A stretch of DNA of 64,000 nucleotides from Clostridiales bacterium CHKCI001 (GCA_900045905.1 FCNS01000020.1:1-64000), one strand, 5' to 3'; positions 7,685 through 17,052 are shown, counted from the stretch's first letter. Notes: generated by a model from the letters alone, not told the origin. Numbers and translations are program-made.

Positions 7685-10264
7685 TTATTCTTTTAATTGC
7701 TTTAAAGCCAATTCAGCCGTCCCTACATTATATCCAGCACATGCATTCATCACATTTCCCGCTTCATCCAATATAACTACCAATGGCAATGCTTTTTCAG
7801 GAAGCTGAAACTGCTCATAAATCTGCCTATTAGATACTGATTCCTGAATTAATAGAATCAAATTCGGAATGGCCTTCTTTACATTTATCAAGGTTATATC
7901 AGAATACGCCTCTTCTGAAGCAACAATTAAAACTACTGGTATTTTTCGGTAATATTCCTTTGCCTCTATCATCTCATTTAGCAGATGTTCGGTCGGTTCT
8001 TTTCCTACTTCAATCCATGCAGCAATTCCAGCTTTATGATGGAAATACTGTTTTAAATTTATATTTTTACCATTTTCTTGCTTTAGAATCGTATCCTCCA
8101 TTGGAACTGCTTTTCTTACTGCTGCTTCCCTAAAGCAGTCAATTTTTTTGTCTGTTATAGTGTTTTCCTTTACCGACACATAAAAAATCTTAACTCGGCA
8201 AATTCCCCCTAGCTGACGATCTGTAGTTGTAACTCGGTAAATTCCCTGTTCTAATCGATACATTCCTCTGCCTTTGTTCCATTTAATCTCTGAAAGATCT
8301 AGCGTCTTATAATGATTCTTTTGCTTGATCGCAACTGTAAAGTCTTTATAATACTGTAAATTTTCTCCATTCTTATCAGTGAGCCAAAGCTCTCCAAACT
8401 TTTTCTCAGCCGCTTCATAGAAAACATAATTCCAACTTTCTCCACTCCAATACATCGCCTCATAATTGGATGATTCTATCTTTCCAGCAATCCCCAAACT
8501 TCTAAGCATTGCTACAGCTAATATCTGTCTAGAACGTTTTGTGGCAGCTCCAATATGAAGCATCCCAATTGGAGATGTATATAAATCGGAGTAGGTGCTA
8601 TCCGAATAGATTTGAATATTTTCTTGAATCCATTCTCCAATCAACCATGGATTACATTGTATATTCGAAATTTCTTCATTCGAAAATAATTGCCTTATCT
8701 CTGCCCGATACGAAGTAATTTTTTCATCTGATATACGCGGACAAAGTACATATGGCACAAAAAGATTTTCCTCGTAGCGATCTTTCCAAATCAATGCTTC
8801 TCTTAAATGTTCGATGAAACATTCACAGGTAGTATCAGTCAAATCTTTTTTTCTAACAGATGAAAGTAATTTAACTTTATAAAACACAGACAGATTTGAA
8901 TTTTTTTCTTCCAAAAATTTTTGTATTTCTTCCCTATTTCCTCGACTATTATACATAGCCGATTGAATTGCTTTTTGCATAAAACAAATCGATTGTTTAT
9001 AATCAAACTGACTATCCACTTGTGAGTCTGACTCATATTGCTGTATATATATCTGAGCATATTCATTGGCTTGTTCTTCTGTATAAAACGATTGCTCCGT
9101 TTTTTGCCGTACTGCTCTTGACTTATCAATACGAAGCTGTTGCTGTACCTGTTCTTCTACAGTCAATGGACGTTCTGTTTTCTCTCCTCCAACCGCTGGT
9201 ATAAATGTAAAACTGCATTCTTGTTCCTCTACTTCTGGAAGGTAAATTGTAATACGATCTTGTAACCGAAGATCCACAATTCTCATAGCATATCCCGTTT
9301 CATCATACACAAATACGACAATCGTTCCCTTACATGTGCTAAATGCTACATTTCCAAATTGATTCGTTTTTAATTGTGCTATCGTATAAAGTTCAGAGTA
9401 GTTTATAACTTGAAATTGTACAATGGCTCCTTCTTTTGGTATTCCGCTCTGATCCAACACTGTAACTTCAAGTTGTTTTACATCTGCATAATGAGCAAGT
9501 ACGTTCAATCTCGTCATTTTATCATTATGGCAGATAAGCATCGTATTATTATCTTCTTCAATCATTCTAGAAAACACTCTTGTATGAACCATCGGTGCCC
9601 TGGACGCTGCAAGTACAAACCATCCCCGATCTAATTCTATCTCAGGCTCACACGCTCCTAAGAAATGCCATTTTCCATTTATCCAGACTTCCACCCATGC
9701 ATGATTATCATCACAATGGCTCCATCTAGGTGCATACACTTGACGTGCTGGAATACCGACACTTCTTAACGCAGCTGTTACTAATGTAGATTCTTCTCCA
9801 CATCTACCATAAGCATTTTTAATTACAGTAAATGGAGAAGCCGTTCTGTTATCCGTACTACGGTAAGTGGCTTTTTCATATGCCCAAAAATTCACCTCTA
9901 CTGCCGCATCATACATCGAACGGTCTTTAATTCTCGGATAAATCTCTTCAAAAAATTCTTGTGCATAAAATTCAATATGTTCATTATTCACTCGATATTG
10001 CAAGACATAATTTAAAAAAGTGGCATCATCTATAGAGCCGCCCCATGGAGTACAGCTTCTCACCATCAAAGCATGTCTTACAAATTTCAAAAATAGTTCT
10101 GCACTATAATCTGCCATATCCGAATATGGCATTCCAGCATAAAGATATTTCATACAAAAAGCTTCTTCTTCTGTACATTCCTGTAGTACATATGATAGAT
10201 CTATCTTTTCCCATACGCTTTCTGGTTGGAAAGCTCTTGGTTCTTTTTTCTGGCCTCTCGACAT
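7685..10264 (-). CDS. Large cytoplasmic protein with transglutaminase/PNGase-like domain and thioredoxin-like C-terminus
   Basis: An 859-residue protein with no signal peptide. Residues about 120-220 form a transglutaminase-fold core: NAYGRCGEES (nucleophile Cys155), NHAWVEVW (His188), then WHFLGACEPE. GRCGE and xACE are shared with eukaryotic peptide:N-glycanases, whose third catalytic residue is the Asp of DACE; here that position is Gly203. Residues about 265-325 look like a carboxypeptidase-regulatory beta sandwich (VTVLDQSGIPKEGAIV). A second, more degenerate helical/TG-like region spans about 480-680, and about 740-859 resembles a TlpA/thioredoxin fold without a CxxC. First gene of the glycan operon, followed by GH130 and GH38. 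Possible roles are deglycosylation, peptide cleavage or a binding scaffold; function unproven. Confidence 0.8.
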   Translation of the reverse strand: MSRGQKKEPRAFQPESVWEKIDLSYVLQECTEEEAFCMKYLYAGMPYSDMADYSAELFLKFVRHALMVRSCTPWGGSIDDATFLNYVLQYRVNNEHIEFYAQEFFEEIYPRIKDRSMYDAAVEVNFWAYEKATYRSTDNRTASPFTVIKNAYGRCGEESTLVTAALRSVGIPARQVYAPRWSHCDDNHAWVEVWINGKWHFLGACEPEIELDRGWFVLAASRAPMVHTRVFSRMIEEDNNTMLICHNDKMTRLNVLAHYADVKQLEVTVLDQSGIPKEGAIVQFQVINYSELYTIAQLKTNQFGNVAFSTCKGTIVVFVYDETGYAMRIVDLRLQDRITIYLPEVEEQECSFTFIPAVGGEKTERPLTVEEQVQQQLRIDKSRAVRQKTEQSFYTEEQANEYAQIYIQQYESDSQVDSQFDYKQSICFMQKAIQSAMYNSRGNREEIQKFLEEKNSNLSVFYKVKLLSSVRKKDLTDTTCECFIEHLREALIWKDRYEENLFVPYVLCPRISDEKITSYRAEIRQLFSNEEISNIQCNPWLIGEWIQENIQIYSDSTYSDLYTSPIGMLHIGAATKRSRQILAVAMLRSLGIAGKIESSNYEAMYWSGESWNYVFYEAAEKKFGELWLTDKNGENLQYYKDFTVAIKQKNHYKTLDLSEIKWNKGRGMYRLEQGIYRVTTTDRQLGGICRVKIFYVSVKENTITDKKIDCFREAAVRKAVPMEDTILKQENGKNINLKQYFHHKAGIAAWIEVGKEPTEHLLNEMIEAKEYYRKIPVVLIVASEEAYSDITLINVKKAIPNLILLIQESVSNRQIYEQFQLPEKALPLVVILDEAGNVMNACAGYNVGTAELALKQLKE

Positions 10265-10291
10265 AGTTACTCACTTTCTTTTTTACCAGCA

Positions 10292-10345
10292 TTATAAATA
10301 TTTGATATTTTGTCATCAACATGTCAATATACCAAATATTTATAA
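10292..10345 (-). promoter_or_regulatory. Inverted repeat upstream of the glycan operon (candidate operator)
   Basis: Perfect 13-bp arms TTATAAATATTTG and CAAATATTTATAA separated by 28 bases, located 28-81 bases upstream of the transglutaminase-like start. Position and symmetry suit a regulator site or an mRNA-leader hairpin. No regulator gene lies adjacent. Confidence 0.4.
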
Positions 10346-10509
10346 CATTAGCTTTATAATAGGTCTATTTATATTATATTTTTATTATATATATCAAAAA
10401 TCATAAAATCAATGGACATATTCTAGGTTATTTTTCCTAAAAGTGAACGATTTATACTTAATTCATTATGACTTAGATTTCAATTAACAAACAATACAAA
10501 TCATACTAA

Positions 10510-11916
10510 TTACGCTTTCAGTATTGGCTCTTGCTGCACCATCTCATAAATCGTTCGAATAGCTACACCAGATGGACAATCTGTTGCATATTCAAAAACA
10601 GCTGGTCTTTGTTGGGCAGTTGCTGCAATATCTAGATGAATCCATGGAGTATCTTTTACAAAATCTTTTAAGAACATAGCAGCTGTAATAGTTCCTGCTT
10701 CTCCAGTATTTTTAATATCTGCGACTTTACTCTCGATATAAGAATGATATCTCGGATCACATGGCATTCTCCAATAATCTTCTCCTGTTTTTTCCGCTGC
10801 CTGCATAAACTGCATAAAAAATGTATCATTATTTGTAAAGGCTGGTGTATATAAACTGCCAAATGTCCGTCCTGCCATTCCAGTCAAGGTCGCAATATCA
10901 ATGACTTGATCTATCTTTTCTACTTCAATAATATAAGTTAGAGCATCTGCTAACGTCAATCTTCCCTCTGCGTCAGTATTTAATATTTCAATTGTTTTTT
11001 TAGACATAGATGTAACAACATCTCCTGGTAAATATGCATTTCCAGCAATTACATTATCACAACACGCAATTACTGCGACTATATTGACTGTGCAGTGATT
11101 TTTTGCCAATGCACGCATAATCGCAATCGCTGTAGCTGCACCTGCCATATCTCCTTTTGCATTTTGTAAAGAAGATCCTGGCTTTAAGCAATATCCACCC
11201 GTATCATAAGTAATCCCTTTTCCAACTAATCCTAAAATTGGTCCATTACTATTAAAATAACGTAGGACAATTAACTTTGGTGGATGGGCGGAACCTTTCG
11301 CTACTGCCAAGAAGGCATTCATTCCCAACTCTTGTATCTCTTTCTCCTCCAATACCTCACATTCTAATCCACTTTCTTTTGCAATCTGTTTCACACGATC
11401 TGCCAACGTTTGTGCAAAAAGAAAATTAGCTGGCTCGAGAATCATATCTCTCGCCTCATTTATACTCTCTATAAGATTTTCTATTTGATTAATCATTGTT
11501 TGTTTTTCTTCTATATCATCAAATCCATTTAATATAATCTCTCTATTTATTTTTTCTTTTGAATTTGTATGATATCCCTTATAATTATAGTCAGCCAAAT
11601 AGAGACCTTCTAACATTGCTTGTAACATTAATTTCTTATTTATTTTTTCTGTTTCAATCGCAGTCACCATAACTGTTTTTATCGGATACTTCTTAATTTC
11701 CTTTATTGCTTTTGCATACCAATTCCGAATTTTGTGAATTGTAAGCGTTTTCTCATCTCCCAATCCTAAAGCTAGTCTTAACTTATTCTCAAAAGGAATA
11801 ATACAAATCTCCCCTTCTTTTCCATAAAATAATGGCTCAATTTTATTTTTCTCTTTTTCAAACATACCACAGATTTCAATTTCTGCTTTTTCACTGTTTA
11901 ATGCAATTTTAATCAT
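10510..11916 (-). CDS. Leucyl aminopeptidase family (M17) peptidase
   Basis: A 468-residue cytosolic metallo-exopeptidase that removes N-terminal residues from peptides; members are usually hexamers with two metal ions. The C-terminal catalytic domain has VGKGITYDTGG (Lys233, Asp238), KGDMAG (Asp256) and the diagnostic NTDAEGRL (residues 313-320). The N-terminal about 160 residues are divergent and Lys-rich. It stands alone on the minus strand, 245 bases upstream of the glycan operon and divergent from the GH20 gene. A cytosolic peptidase fits the idea of glycopeptide recycling, but M17 enzymes are also housekeeping. A consensus-like cre sequence inside the gene is judged chance. Confidence 0.92.
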   Translation of the reverse strand: MIKIALNSEKAEIEICGMFEKEKNKIEPLFYGKEGEICIIPFENKLRLALGLGDEKTLTIHKIRNWYAKAIKEIKKYPIKTVMVTAIETEKINKKLMLQAMLEGLYLADYNYKGYHTNSKEKINREIILNGFDDIEEKQTMINQIENLIESINEARDMILEPANFLFAQTLADRVKQIAKESGLECEVLEEKEIQELGMNAFLAVAKGSAHPPKLIVLRYFNSNGPILGLVGKGITYDTGGYCLKPGSSLQNAKGDMAGAATAIAIMRALAKNHCTVNIVAVIACCDNVIAGNAYLPGDVVTSMSKKTIEILNTDAEGRLTLADALTYIIEVEKIDQVIDIATLTGMAGRTFGSLYTPAFTNNDTFFMQFMQAAEKTGEDYWRMPCDPRYHSYIESKVADIKNTGEAGTITAAMFLKDFVKDTPWIHLDIAATAQQRPAVFEYATDCPSGVAIRTIYEMVQQEPILKA

Positions 11917-12199
11917 CTTAATTTTCCTTTCCTAATTTATTTAATAAAATCATAACTCAAACTAACTTTACCGTCCAGTATTTTTACTAATATCACTGTA
12001 TTTCTTCTTTATTTTTTAGTAAATTTCATATATGATAGAAACAAGTGAATCAAGTAATTCCACTTTATATTAAGAAAAATATGATACAACACTAATGTAT
12101 TACAATAGTAATTTTCTTAATTTTATTTTCTGAGACAATATACTAAAAATGAGGAATCATTTGATATAAGAATTTCACGGAGTCAGAAAGGAGTTTTCA

Positions 12200-14074
12200 A
12201 TGTATAATATTTCAAATTTACCTAATCATTTAAAGGAACCACTTACTATTTTATCCCACAGATATGGATTTTCTATTTCTGAAAAAGGACGTAATCTTTC
12301 TTTTACTTCTACAGATAAGCCATATATCGATATAACAGCAGACGAAGAAAACATAATTATTGTCTCGAACCATCTATCAGGGTTTTTCCGAGGAATTGGT
12401 ATTTTAATTGAACAAGAACAGAATGGAACATTATGTTTCCATCTCCACGAGGATTCATGGTTTGACTTTAATGGATTAATGATCGATTGTTCCAGAAATG
12501 GTGTTGTATCTATCCCATACATAAAAGAATTAATTGAACAGTTAGCTGTTATGGGACATACAATGTTAATGCTTTATATGGAAGATGTCTATGAAGTAGA
12601 CGGAGAACCTTATTTCGGATATATGAGAGGTCGTTATTCGAAAGAAGAACTAAAAATGCTGGATGATTATGCATTCCAATTTGGTATCGAACTAATACCT
12701 TGTATTCAAACGCTTGCTCACTTTGATCAGTTCCTATCTATGGATACAGTCCGTGATGAATATATCGATATAGATAATATTTTAGACGTGAGTTCTCCAA
12801 ATGTCCAAGATTTATTACGACGAATGATTCATACCCTGTCTTCTTGTTTTCGTTCACGCCGTATTCATATCGGAATGGATGAAGCTTATCATCTTGGCAG
12901 AGGTCGTTACGCAGATAAAAATGGACTTCGTTCCAAACATGATATTATGTCCGAGCATATGGATTTTATGCTTTCTGTCTGCAAAGAATATGGACTTCGT
13001 CCTATTATATGGGACGATATGTTTATACACTATCAAACACGTTTTGATACTGGTCAGCGTTCCATCCCAGAAGACATTGATCTAATGTATTGGGATTATT
13101 ATAATAATACAGAAGAACATTACGAAAAAAATTTACAGATGCGCGCCTCTCTTTCCTCTCATCTTATGTTTGCAGGAGGAGCTTGGAAATGGACAGGTTA
13201 TGCACCTCATCATAGTAAAACGATTGCATCTGCTAATGCCGCATTATCCGTATGCAAACGTCAAGGAATTCGTCAAGTTATGGTAACTTCATGGGCGGAT
13301 GATGGCTGTGAATGTCCGATCTCTGCATGTTTATTTGGAGCTGTTTTATTTGCAGAACACCAGTACAACGAAACGATTGATATGGATTCCTTTCAGCATC
13401 GACTAAAATTTATTACTAGATTAGATTACGAAACATTTATGAAACAAGAAGAGTTTGACATTTTCCCTTCTTTTTCTAACCGCGCTGTAACCGTTACGCC
13501 ATCTAAGTATCTCTTGTATGAGGATCCTCTTTGCAGTCTTTTCTTACTGCAAGCCGAATCCATTCAGGAAGATTTAACGATGCATTACCAAAACCTTTCT
13601 GATTACTTTTATTCTAAGGCTCGCGACTGTTCTATTCGATCATTGAGAGCTGCATTAAGCTTTTACGGATCATTCGGATCAGTTATGGCACTGAAATGGA
13701 ATCTTGGATTAAATATTTATAAAGCTTATCGTAATCAAGATAAAATAGCATTACAATCCATTATTGAAAATCAGTTACTTCCATTAATACCACGTTTAGA
13801 ATTTATGAATGAGATGCGTCGCAGAGAATGGTATATTACTAACAAAAGTTTTGGTTTTGAGGTACTTGATTACCGAATTGGAGCATTAATCCAACGTCTT
13901 AAAACTACTCGTACTATTTTAAGCAGTTATATCAATGATATCATTCCAAATATTCCAGAACTGGAAGAAGAACGTTTATCCATAAGTAAATTTAGAGAAG
14001 AGGGAATGGGTGAGATAATTCATTTTAATAATGCAGAACGCAGCAGAACAACCAATCGCACTGGTTGGGTATAA
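12200..14074 (+). CDS. Beta-N-acetylhexosaminidase, glycoside hydrolase family 20
   Basis: A 624-residue GH20 enzyme removing terminal beta-GlcNAc or GalNAc by substrate-assisted catalysis. A short N-terminal domain (about 1-85) precedes the TIM barrel, which begins FNGLMIDCSRNGV. The catalytic pair is in RIHIGMDEAYHLGRG (Asp227-Glu228). Later barrel motifs include IIWDDMF and VTSWADDG, and the C-terminal 200 residues are helical. There is no signal peptide or anchor, so it acts on imported sugar, like the GH20C group of streptococci. AAAGGAGTTTTCA precedes the ATG. It is one of few plus-strand genes left of oriC and is divergent from the M17 peptidase. Confidence 0.9.
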   Translation: MYNISNLPNHLKEPLTILSHRYGFSISEKGRNLSFTSTDKPYIDITADEENIIIVSNHLSGFFRGIGILIEQEQNGTLCFHLHEDSWFDFNGLMIDCSRNGVVSIPYIKELIEQLAVMGHTMLMLYMEDVYEVDGEPYFGYMRGRYSKEELKMLDDYAFQFGIELIPCIQTLAHFDQFLSMDTVRDEYIDIDNILDVSSPNVQDLLRRMIHTLSSCFRSRRIHIGMDEAYHLGRGRYADKNGLRSKHDIMSEHMDFMLSVCKEYGLRPIIWDDMFIHYQTRFDTGQRSIPEDIDLMYWDYYNNTEEHYEKNLQMRASLSSHLMFAGGAWKWTGYAPHHSKTIASANAALSVCKRQGIRQVMVTSWADDGCECPISACLFGAVLFAEHQYNETIDMDSFQHRLKFITRLDYETFMKQEEFDIFPSFSNRAVTVTPSKYLLYEDPLCSLFLLQAESIQEDLTMHYQNLSDYFYSKARDCSIRSLRAALSFYGSFGSVMALKWNLGLNIYKAYRNQDKIALQSIIENQLLPLIPRLEFMNEMRRREWYITNKSFGFEVLDYRIGALIQRLKTTRTILSSYINDIIPNIPELEEERLSISKFREEGMGEIIHFNNAERSRTTNRTGWV

Positions 14075-14114
14075 ACCTTTATCTACATCGACCAAATTCT
14101 AATCTAAGTCGTTT

Positions 14115-14214
14115 CTTATAAAACTTCTATGCTCGCTTTGTGAGCACCACTACAATATAAAAGTCGATGTCTTCGTGCTGTCCACTCTCGACATTGACGA
14201 CACTTTCATAGTAA
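14115..14214. repeat. Dispersed palindromic repeat, copy R1
   Basis: Positions 14115-14181 match 18096-18162 at 65 of 67 bases. The core is a short hairpin TGCTCGC-TTT-GTGAGCA flanked by TATAAAA-type ends, followed by a segment (GACGACACTTTCATAGTAA) also found at the edge of copy R3. It lies in the 330-base gap after the GH20 gene, which otherwise holds only a hairpin and a parS site. Confidence 0.85.
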
Positions 14215-14295
14215 CAAATAGCTAAAACTAAGTAAATGAGACATTTGCAGACAGCTTCGCAATTTTCAGTAGTGTTTTTTTATCTCCACTGAAAC

Positions 14296-14344
14296 AAGCA
14301 AATCCCCACTTAAAATGTGCCAATCATTAAGTGGGGATTTGCTT
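14296..14344. terminator. Perfect 18-bp hairpin between convergent genes
   Basis: AAGCAAATCCCCACTTAA is exactly complementary to TTAAGTGGGGATTTGCTT across a 13-base loop. It lies between the convergent GH20 and DUF4446 genes. T-runs are weak on both sides, so termination is probable but not certain. Confidence 0.6.
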
Positions 14345-14385
14345 ATTCTGCATTCAATATTCTTTTTTATATTATATCAAAACGA

Positions 14386-14401
14386 TGTTCTACGTGGAAC
14401 A
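14386..14401. other. parS: parS-like site A
   Basis: TGTTCTACGTGGAACA: one base off the perfect palindrome at 19043-19058. It sits 3 bases beyond the DUF4446 stop codon. It is one of four such sites clustered within 4.8 kb around parA/parB. Confidence 0.85.
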
Positions 14402-14404
14402 TTG

Positions 14405-14917
14405 TTATATCGTTTCTTTCCATTCAATTGCTTTTTCTAAAGCAGCATCTTCTTCTTCGGAAAGAGTAAGCTCACAAACTCCATTGGAAATTGTCTTTAA
14501 ATACTGATAAGAACCATTGGAAGAGTGAATACTATTAAGTAAAATTCCATTATCATTCTCATCTAATAAAGCTAATACAAAGCTCAGTTTTCCCGAGTTT
14601 TCATTAAATGTGTCATAACGTACAATTCCCATTTTTTTGTAACAATGCTTAATTTCTTTCTTCATATCTAGAATCGCATCAATATTATTCTTACATTGTT
14701 GCTTTACTTTTTTGTTGTCATCTACTACTCGAATTAAAACTTCTTCTAGACTATTTCCATTGCGTCCTTTCATAAACTTATCATAGGACTTTTGCAAACT
14801 ATCATACTTTACTAATAAAAAAATTACTAATGCAATTAAAACTACCACCAATGCAATCATTCCCATAATAATATAACCAGGATCAAAACTTAAATCATTT
14901 AAAAAAGAATTTTCCAT
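14405..14917 (-). CDS. DUF4446-type membrane-anchored protein
   Basis: 170 residues with one N-terminal transmembrane segment (about 17-38, IIMGMIALVVVLIALVIF) and a cytoplasmic remainder. The first part after the membrane is helical and charged, and the C-terminal half has the conserved look of DUF4446 (GIVRYDTFNENSGKLSF, LLDENDNGILLNSIHS). DUF4446 genes commonly follow parB near clostridial origins, as here (111 bases downstream of parB, same strand). Function is unknown; a link to chromosome segregation is inferred from position only. GGAGGAAAAA precedes the ATG. Confidence 0.85.
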   Translation of the reverse strand: MENSFLNDLSFDPGYIIMGMIALVVVLIALVIFLLVKYDSLQKSYDKFMKGRNGNSLEEVLIRVVDDNKKVKQQCKNNIDAILDMKKEIKHCYKKMGIVRYDTFNENSGKLSFVLALLDENDNGILLNSIHSSNGSYQYLKTISNGVCELTLSEEEDAALEKAIEWKETI

Positions 14918-15028
14918 TTTTTCCTCCTTGCAAAAACTATTATCATTTTATCTTATTTTACATAATTTTTCCATTTCTGTCATTAAGCAAATTCCTCAAC
15001 TTTTTGACAAACTTTCTTCAAAATATGG

Positions 15029-15931
15029 TTACTTCTTATCTTGATAAACTCCTAGTATCTCAATAATCCGTTCTAAATCATCCGCTGAGTAATAGTCAAT
15101 CTCTATCTTACCCCTATTTTCTTCTTTTCGATTGATATGAACTTTTGTTCCAATACATTCTTTCATCTTTTCTTCCAATGTATGATAAAGCTCTATATTC
15201 CCCAATTGCTTCTTTGATGCAGATTGTTTTTTCTTTGGATTGGCTATTGATTTCACATAATTTTCTAACTCACGTACACTTAGTTTTTCATCAATAATAT
15301 GCTCTGCGATTTCCTCTTGCTGTTCTTTAGATGAAATTCCTAAAAGTACTTTCGCATGCCCAACTGTAATCAGTCCTTCCATAAGCATTGTCTGAACCTT
15401 ATCACTTAATTTCAATAATCGCAACGAATTTGTAATAACCGTTCTACTTTTTGCTACTCTCTCCGCCACATCTTCTTGTTTCAGTTGATACTCTTTAATC
15501 AAACGTTCATATGCCTTTGCTTCTTCAATTGGATTTAAATCATCTCTTTGAAGATTTTCTACTAAAGAGATCTCTGCAATTTCTTTTTCTGTATAATCTT
15601 TTATAATAACAGGAACTTCTTTTAATCCAGCCATCTTAGCAGCACGCCAACGACGTTCTCCAGCAATAATTTCATAATGAGAATCTTTCTTGCAGACAAT
15701 AATTGGTTGGATTACTCCATAAAGTTTAATCGACTCAGCCAATTCCATTAAACTATCTTCATCAAATTGCTTTCTTGGCTGATTACGATTTGGCTCAATC
15801 AATCTTACCTTTATCATTTCATTAGGTTTCTGCTGTTTTTCATTCTGTTCTTCTTTATTTGGAACTGTCAGATTCAAACTTCCTCCAATTAAGGAATCCA
15901 ATCCCTTCCCTAATCCATTTCGTTTCGCCAT
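15029..15931 (-). CDS. parB: Chromosome-partitioning protein ParB/Spo0J
   Basis: 300 residues. The N-terminus has the ParA-contact motif LGKGLDSLIGG (7-17). The CTP-binding ParB/sulfiredoxin fold includes GERRWRAA (91-98), the central helix-turn-helix region follows (about 125-200, with EKEIAEISLVENLQRDDLNP before it), and the C-terminus is a dimerisation domain. ParB loads on parS, spreads as a CTP clamp and recruits SMC. Its start codon shares a base with the parA stop, so the two are translationally coupled. Four parS sites lie nearby. Confidence 0.95.
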   Translation of the reverse strand: MAKRNGLGKGLDSLIGGSLNLTVPNKEEQNEKQQKPNEMIKVRLIEPNRNQPRKQFDEDSLMELAESIKLYGVIQPIIVCKKDSHYEIIAGERRWRAAKMAGLKEVPVIIKDYTEKEIAEISLVENLQRDDLNPIEEAKAYERLIKEYQLKQEDVAERVAKSRTVITNSLRLLKLSDKVQTMLMEGLITVGHAKVLLGISSKEQQEEIAEHIIDEKLSVRELENYVKSIANPKKKQSASKKQLGNIELYHTLEEKMKECIGTKVHINRKEENRGKIEIDYYSADDLERIIEILGVYQDKK

Positions 15932-16701
15932 CAGTCATCCTCCCCTCTATGTATGACTTCGTCTGCCAAAAGCCGATATGCCTCTGCTCCAGAACATTTT
16001 GAATCATAAAGGTTAATCGGTAATCCATGACTTGGTGCCTCTGCTAATCGAACATTTCTTGGGATAATTGTCTTATATACTTTTTCTTTAAGAAAATCTT
16101 TTACATTCTCCACAACTTGGAGTGAAAGATTCGTGCGGGCATCATACATTGTAAATACAATACCTTCCATTTCTAAAGTTGGATTTAAGCGTTTCTTCAC
16201 TAATTCAATTGTCTGCATAAGCTGGCTCAATCCTTCCAAAGCATAATACTCACACTGAATTGGTATCAATATCGTATCCGCAGTTGTCATTGCGTTAACA
16301 GTCAACATATTCAAAGAAGGCGGACAATCAATAATAATCTTATCATAATCATCTTTCACCTCTTTTATCGCTTCCTTTAAAATATATTCTTTTCGATCAA
16401 TCCCAATTAATTCAATCTCTGCTCCTGATAAATTAATATTAGAAGGAATTAAATCTAATCCCTCAATATCAGTATGAACAATGCATTCATCAATCATACA
16501 TTCTCCAATTAATAATTCATAAACTGTATTCTCCTGTATATTTCTGTCCACTCCCAGACCACTTGTTGTATTTCCCTGAGGATCCATATCAATCGTCAGC
16601 ACCTTTTGTTTCTTTTCTGCCAGACAGGCTGAGAGATTAATTGCTGTAGTAGTTTTACCTACTCCACCTTTCTGATTTGCAACTGCAATAATTCTTCCCA
16701 T
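15931..16701 (-). CDS. parA: Chromosome-partitioning ATPase ParA/Soj
   Basis: 256 residues of the deviant-Walker MinD/ParA ATPase class: MGRIIAVANQKGGVGKTTTA carries the P-loop (11-18), DMDPQGN and DCPPSLNMLTVNA are the A' and B motifs. It drives origin segregation with ParB. The frame is open 48 codons further upstream, but that extension begins inside a parS site (peptide MFHVEH) and is not expected to be translated. AGGAG lies 11 bases before the ATG at 16701. An ATG three codons earlier (16710) is too close to that ribosome site. Confidence 0.95.
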   Translation of the reverse strand: MGRIIAVANQKGGVGKTTTAINLSACLAEKKQKVLTIDMDPQGNTTSGLGVDRNIQENTVYELLIGECMIDECIVHTDIEGLDLIPSNINLSGAEIELIGIDRKEYILKEAIKEVKDDYDKIIIDCPPSLNMLTVNAMTTADTILIPIQCEYYALEGLSQLMQTIELVKKRLNPTLEMEGIVFTMYDARTNLSLQVVENVKDFLKEKVYKTIIPRNVRLAEAPSHGLPINLYDSKCSGAEAYRLLADEVIHRGEDD

Positions 16702-16828
16702 ATAAATCATTTCTCCTCTTTTTGTTTGTAAATTTAAAGAGAACTTACTATTCCCTCCAAAAATTCGTTTATAATAACAATTTCTTCTTTGAGTATAACA
16801 CTTTTCCAGAAATAAAGCTATAAAAAAA

Positions 16829-16844
16829 TGTTCTACGTGGAACA
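16829..16844. other. parS: parS-like site B
   Basis: TGTTCTACGTGGAACA, identical to site A. It lies 128 bases upstream of the parA start and generates the false leader peptide MFHVEH in the parA frame. Confidence 0.88.
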
Positions 16845-16882
16845 TTTTCTGTTTCTTGTACCTATTTTCTCCTATAATGCTT

Positions 16883-16914
16883 CTCTTGAACTATTCAAGA
16901 GCGTGTGTTATAAT
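16883..16914 (+). promoter_or_regulatory. Promoter with a palindrome over the -35 box
   Basis: TTGAAC (16886) and TATAAT (16909) with a 17-base spacer and TGTG before the -10. The -35 hexamer lies inside the perfect palindrome CTCTTGAA-CTA-TTCAAGAG (16883-16901), which could be an operator. It points at the hydrolase gene. Confidence 0.7.
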
Positions 16915-17052
16915 AAAAACAATATTAGAAGATTGAAGAATGAACGTAATGCTGGGACTATTTATCATGATTTTCTTACGATTTTACTCCCATAACAAGC
17001 TAATCCCTTATCAACAATTAGGAAAGGAGGATACAAGGATAAATTAAAATCC

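Noticed and set aside
11739-11753. Perfect cre-like sequence TTGTAAGCGTTTTCT inside the M17 gene
   Set aside because: About one such match is expected by chance in a window this long and it is well inside coding sequence; kept only as a note.
16702-16845. N-terminal extension of ParA starting MFHVEH
   Set aside because: The extension is encoded by a parS site and spacer; the proper start with Shine-Dalgarno is at 16701. The same applies to rsmG upstream of 19017.
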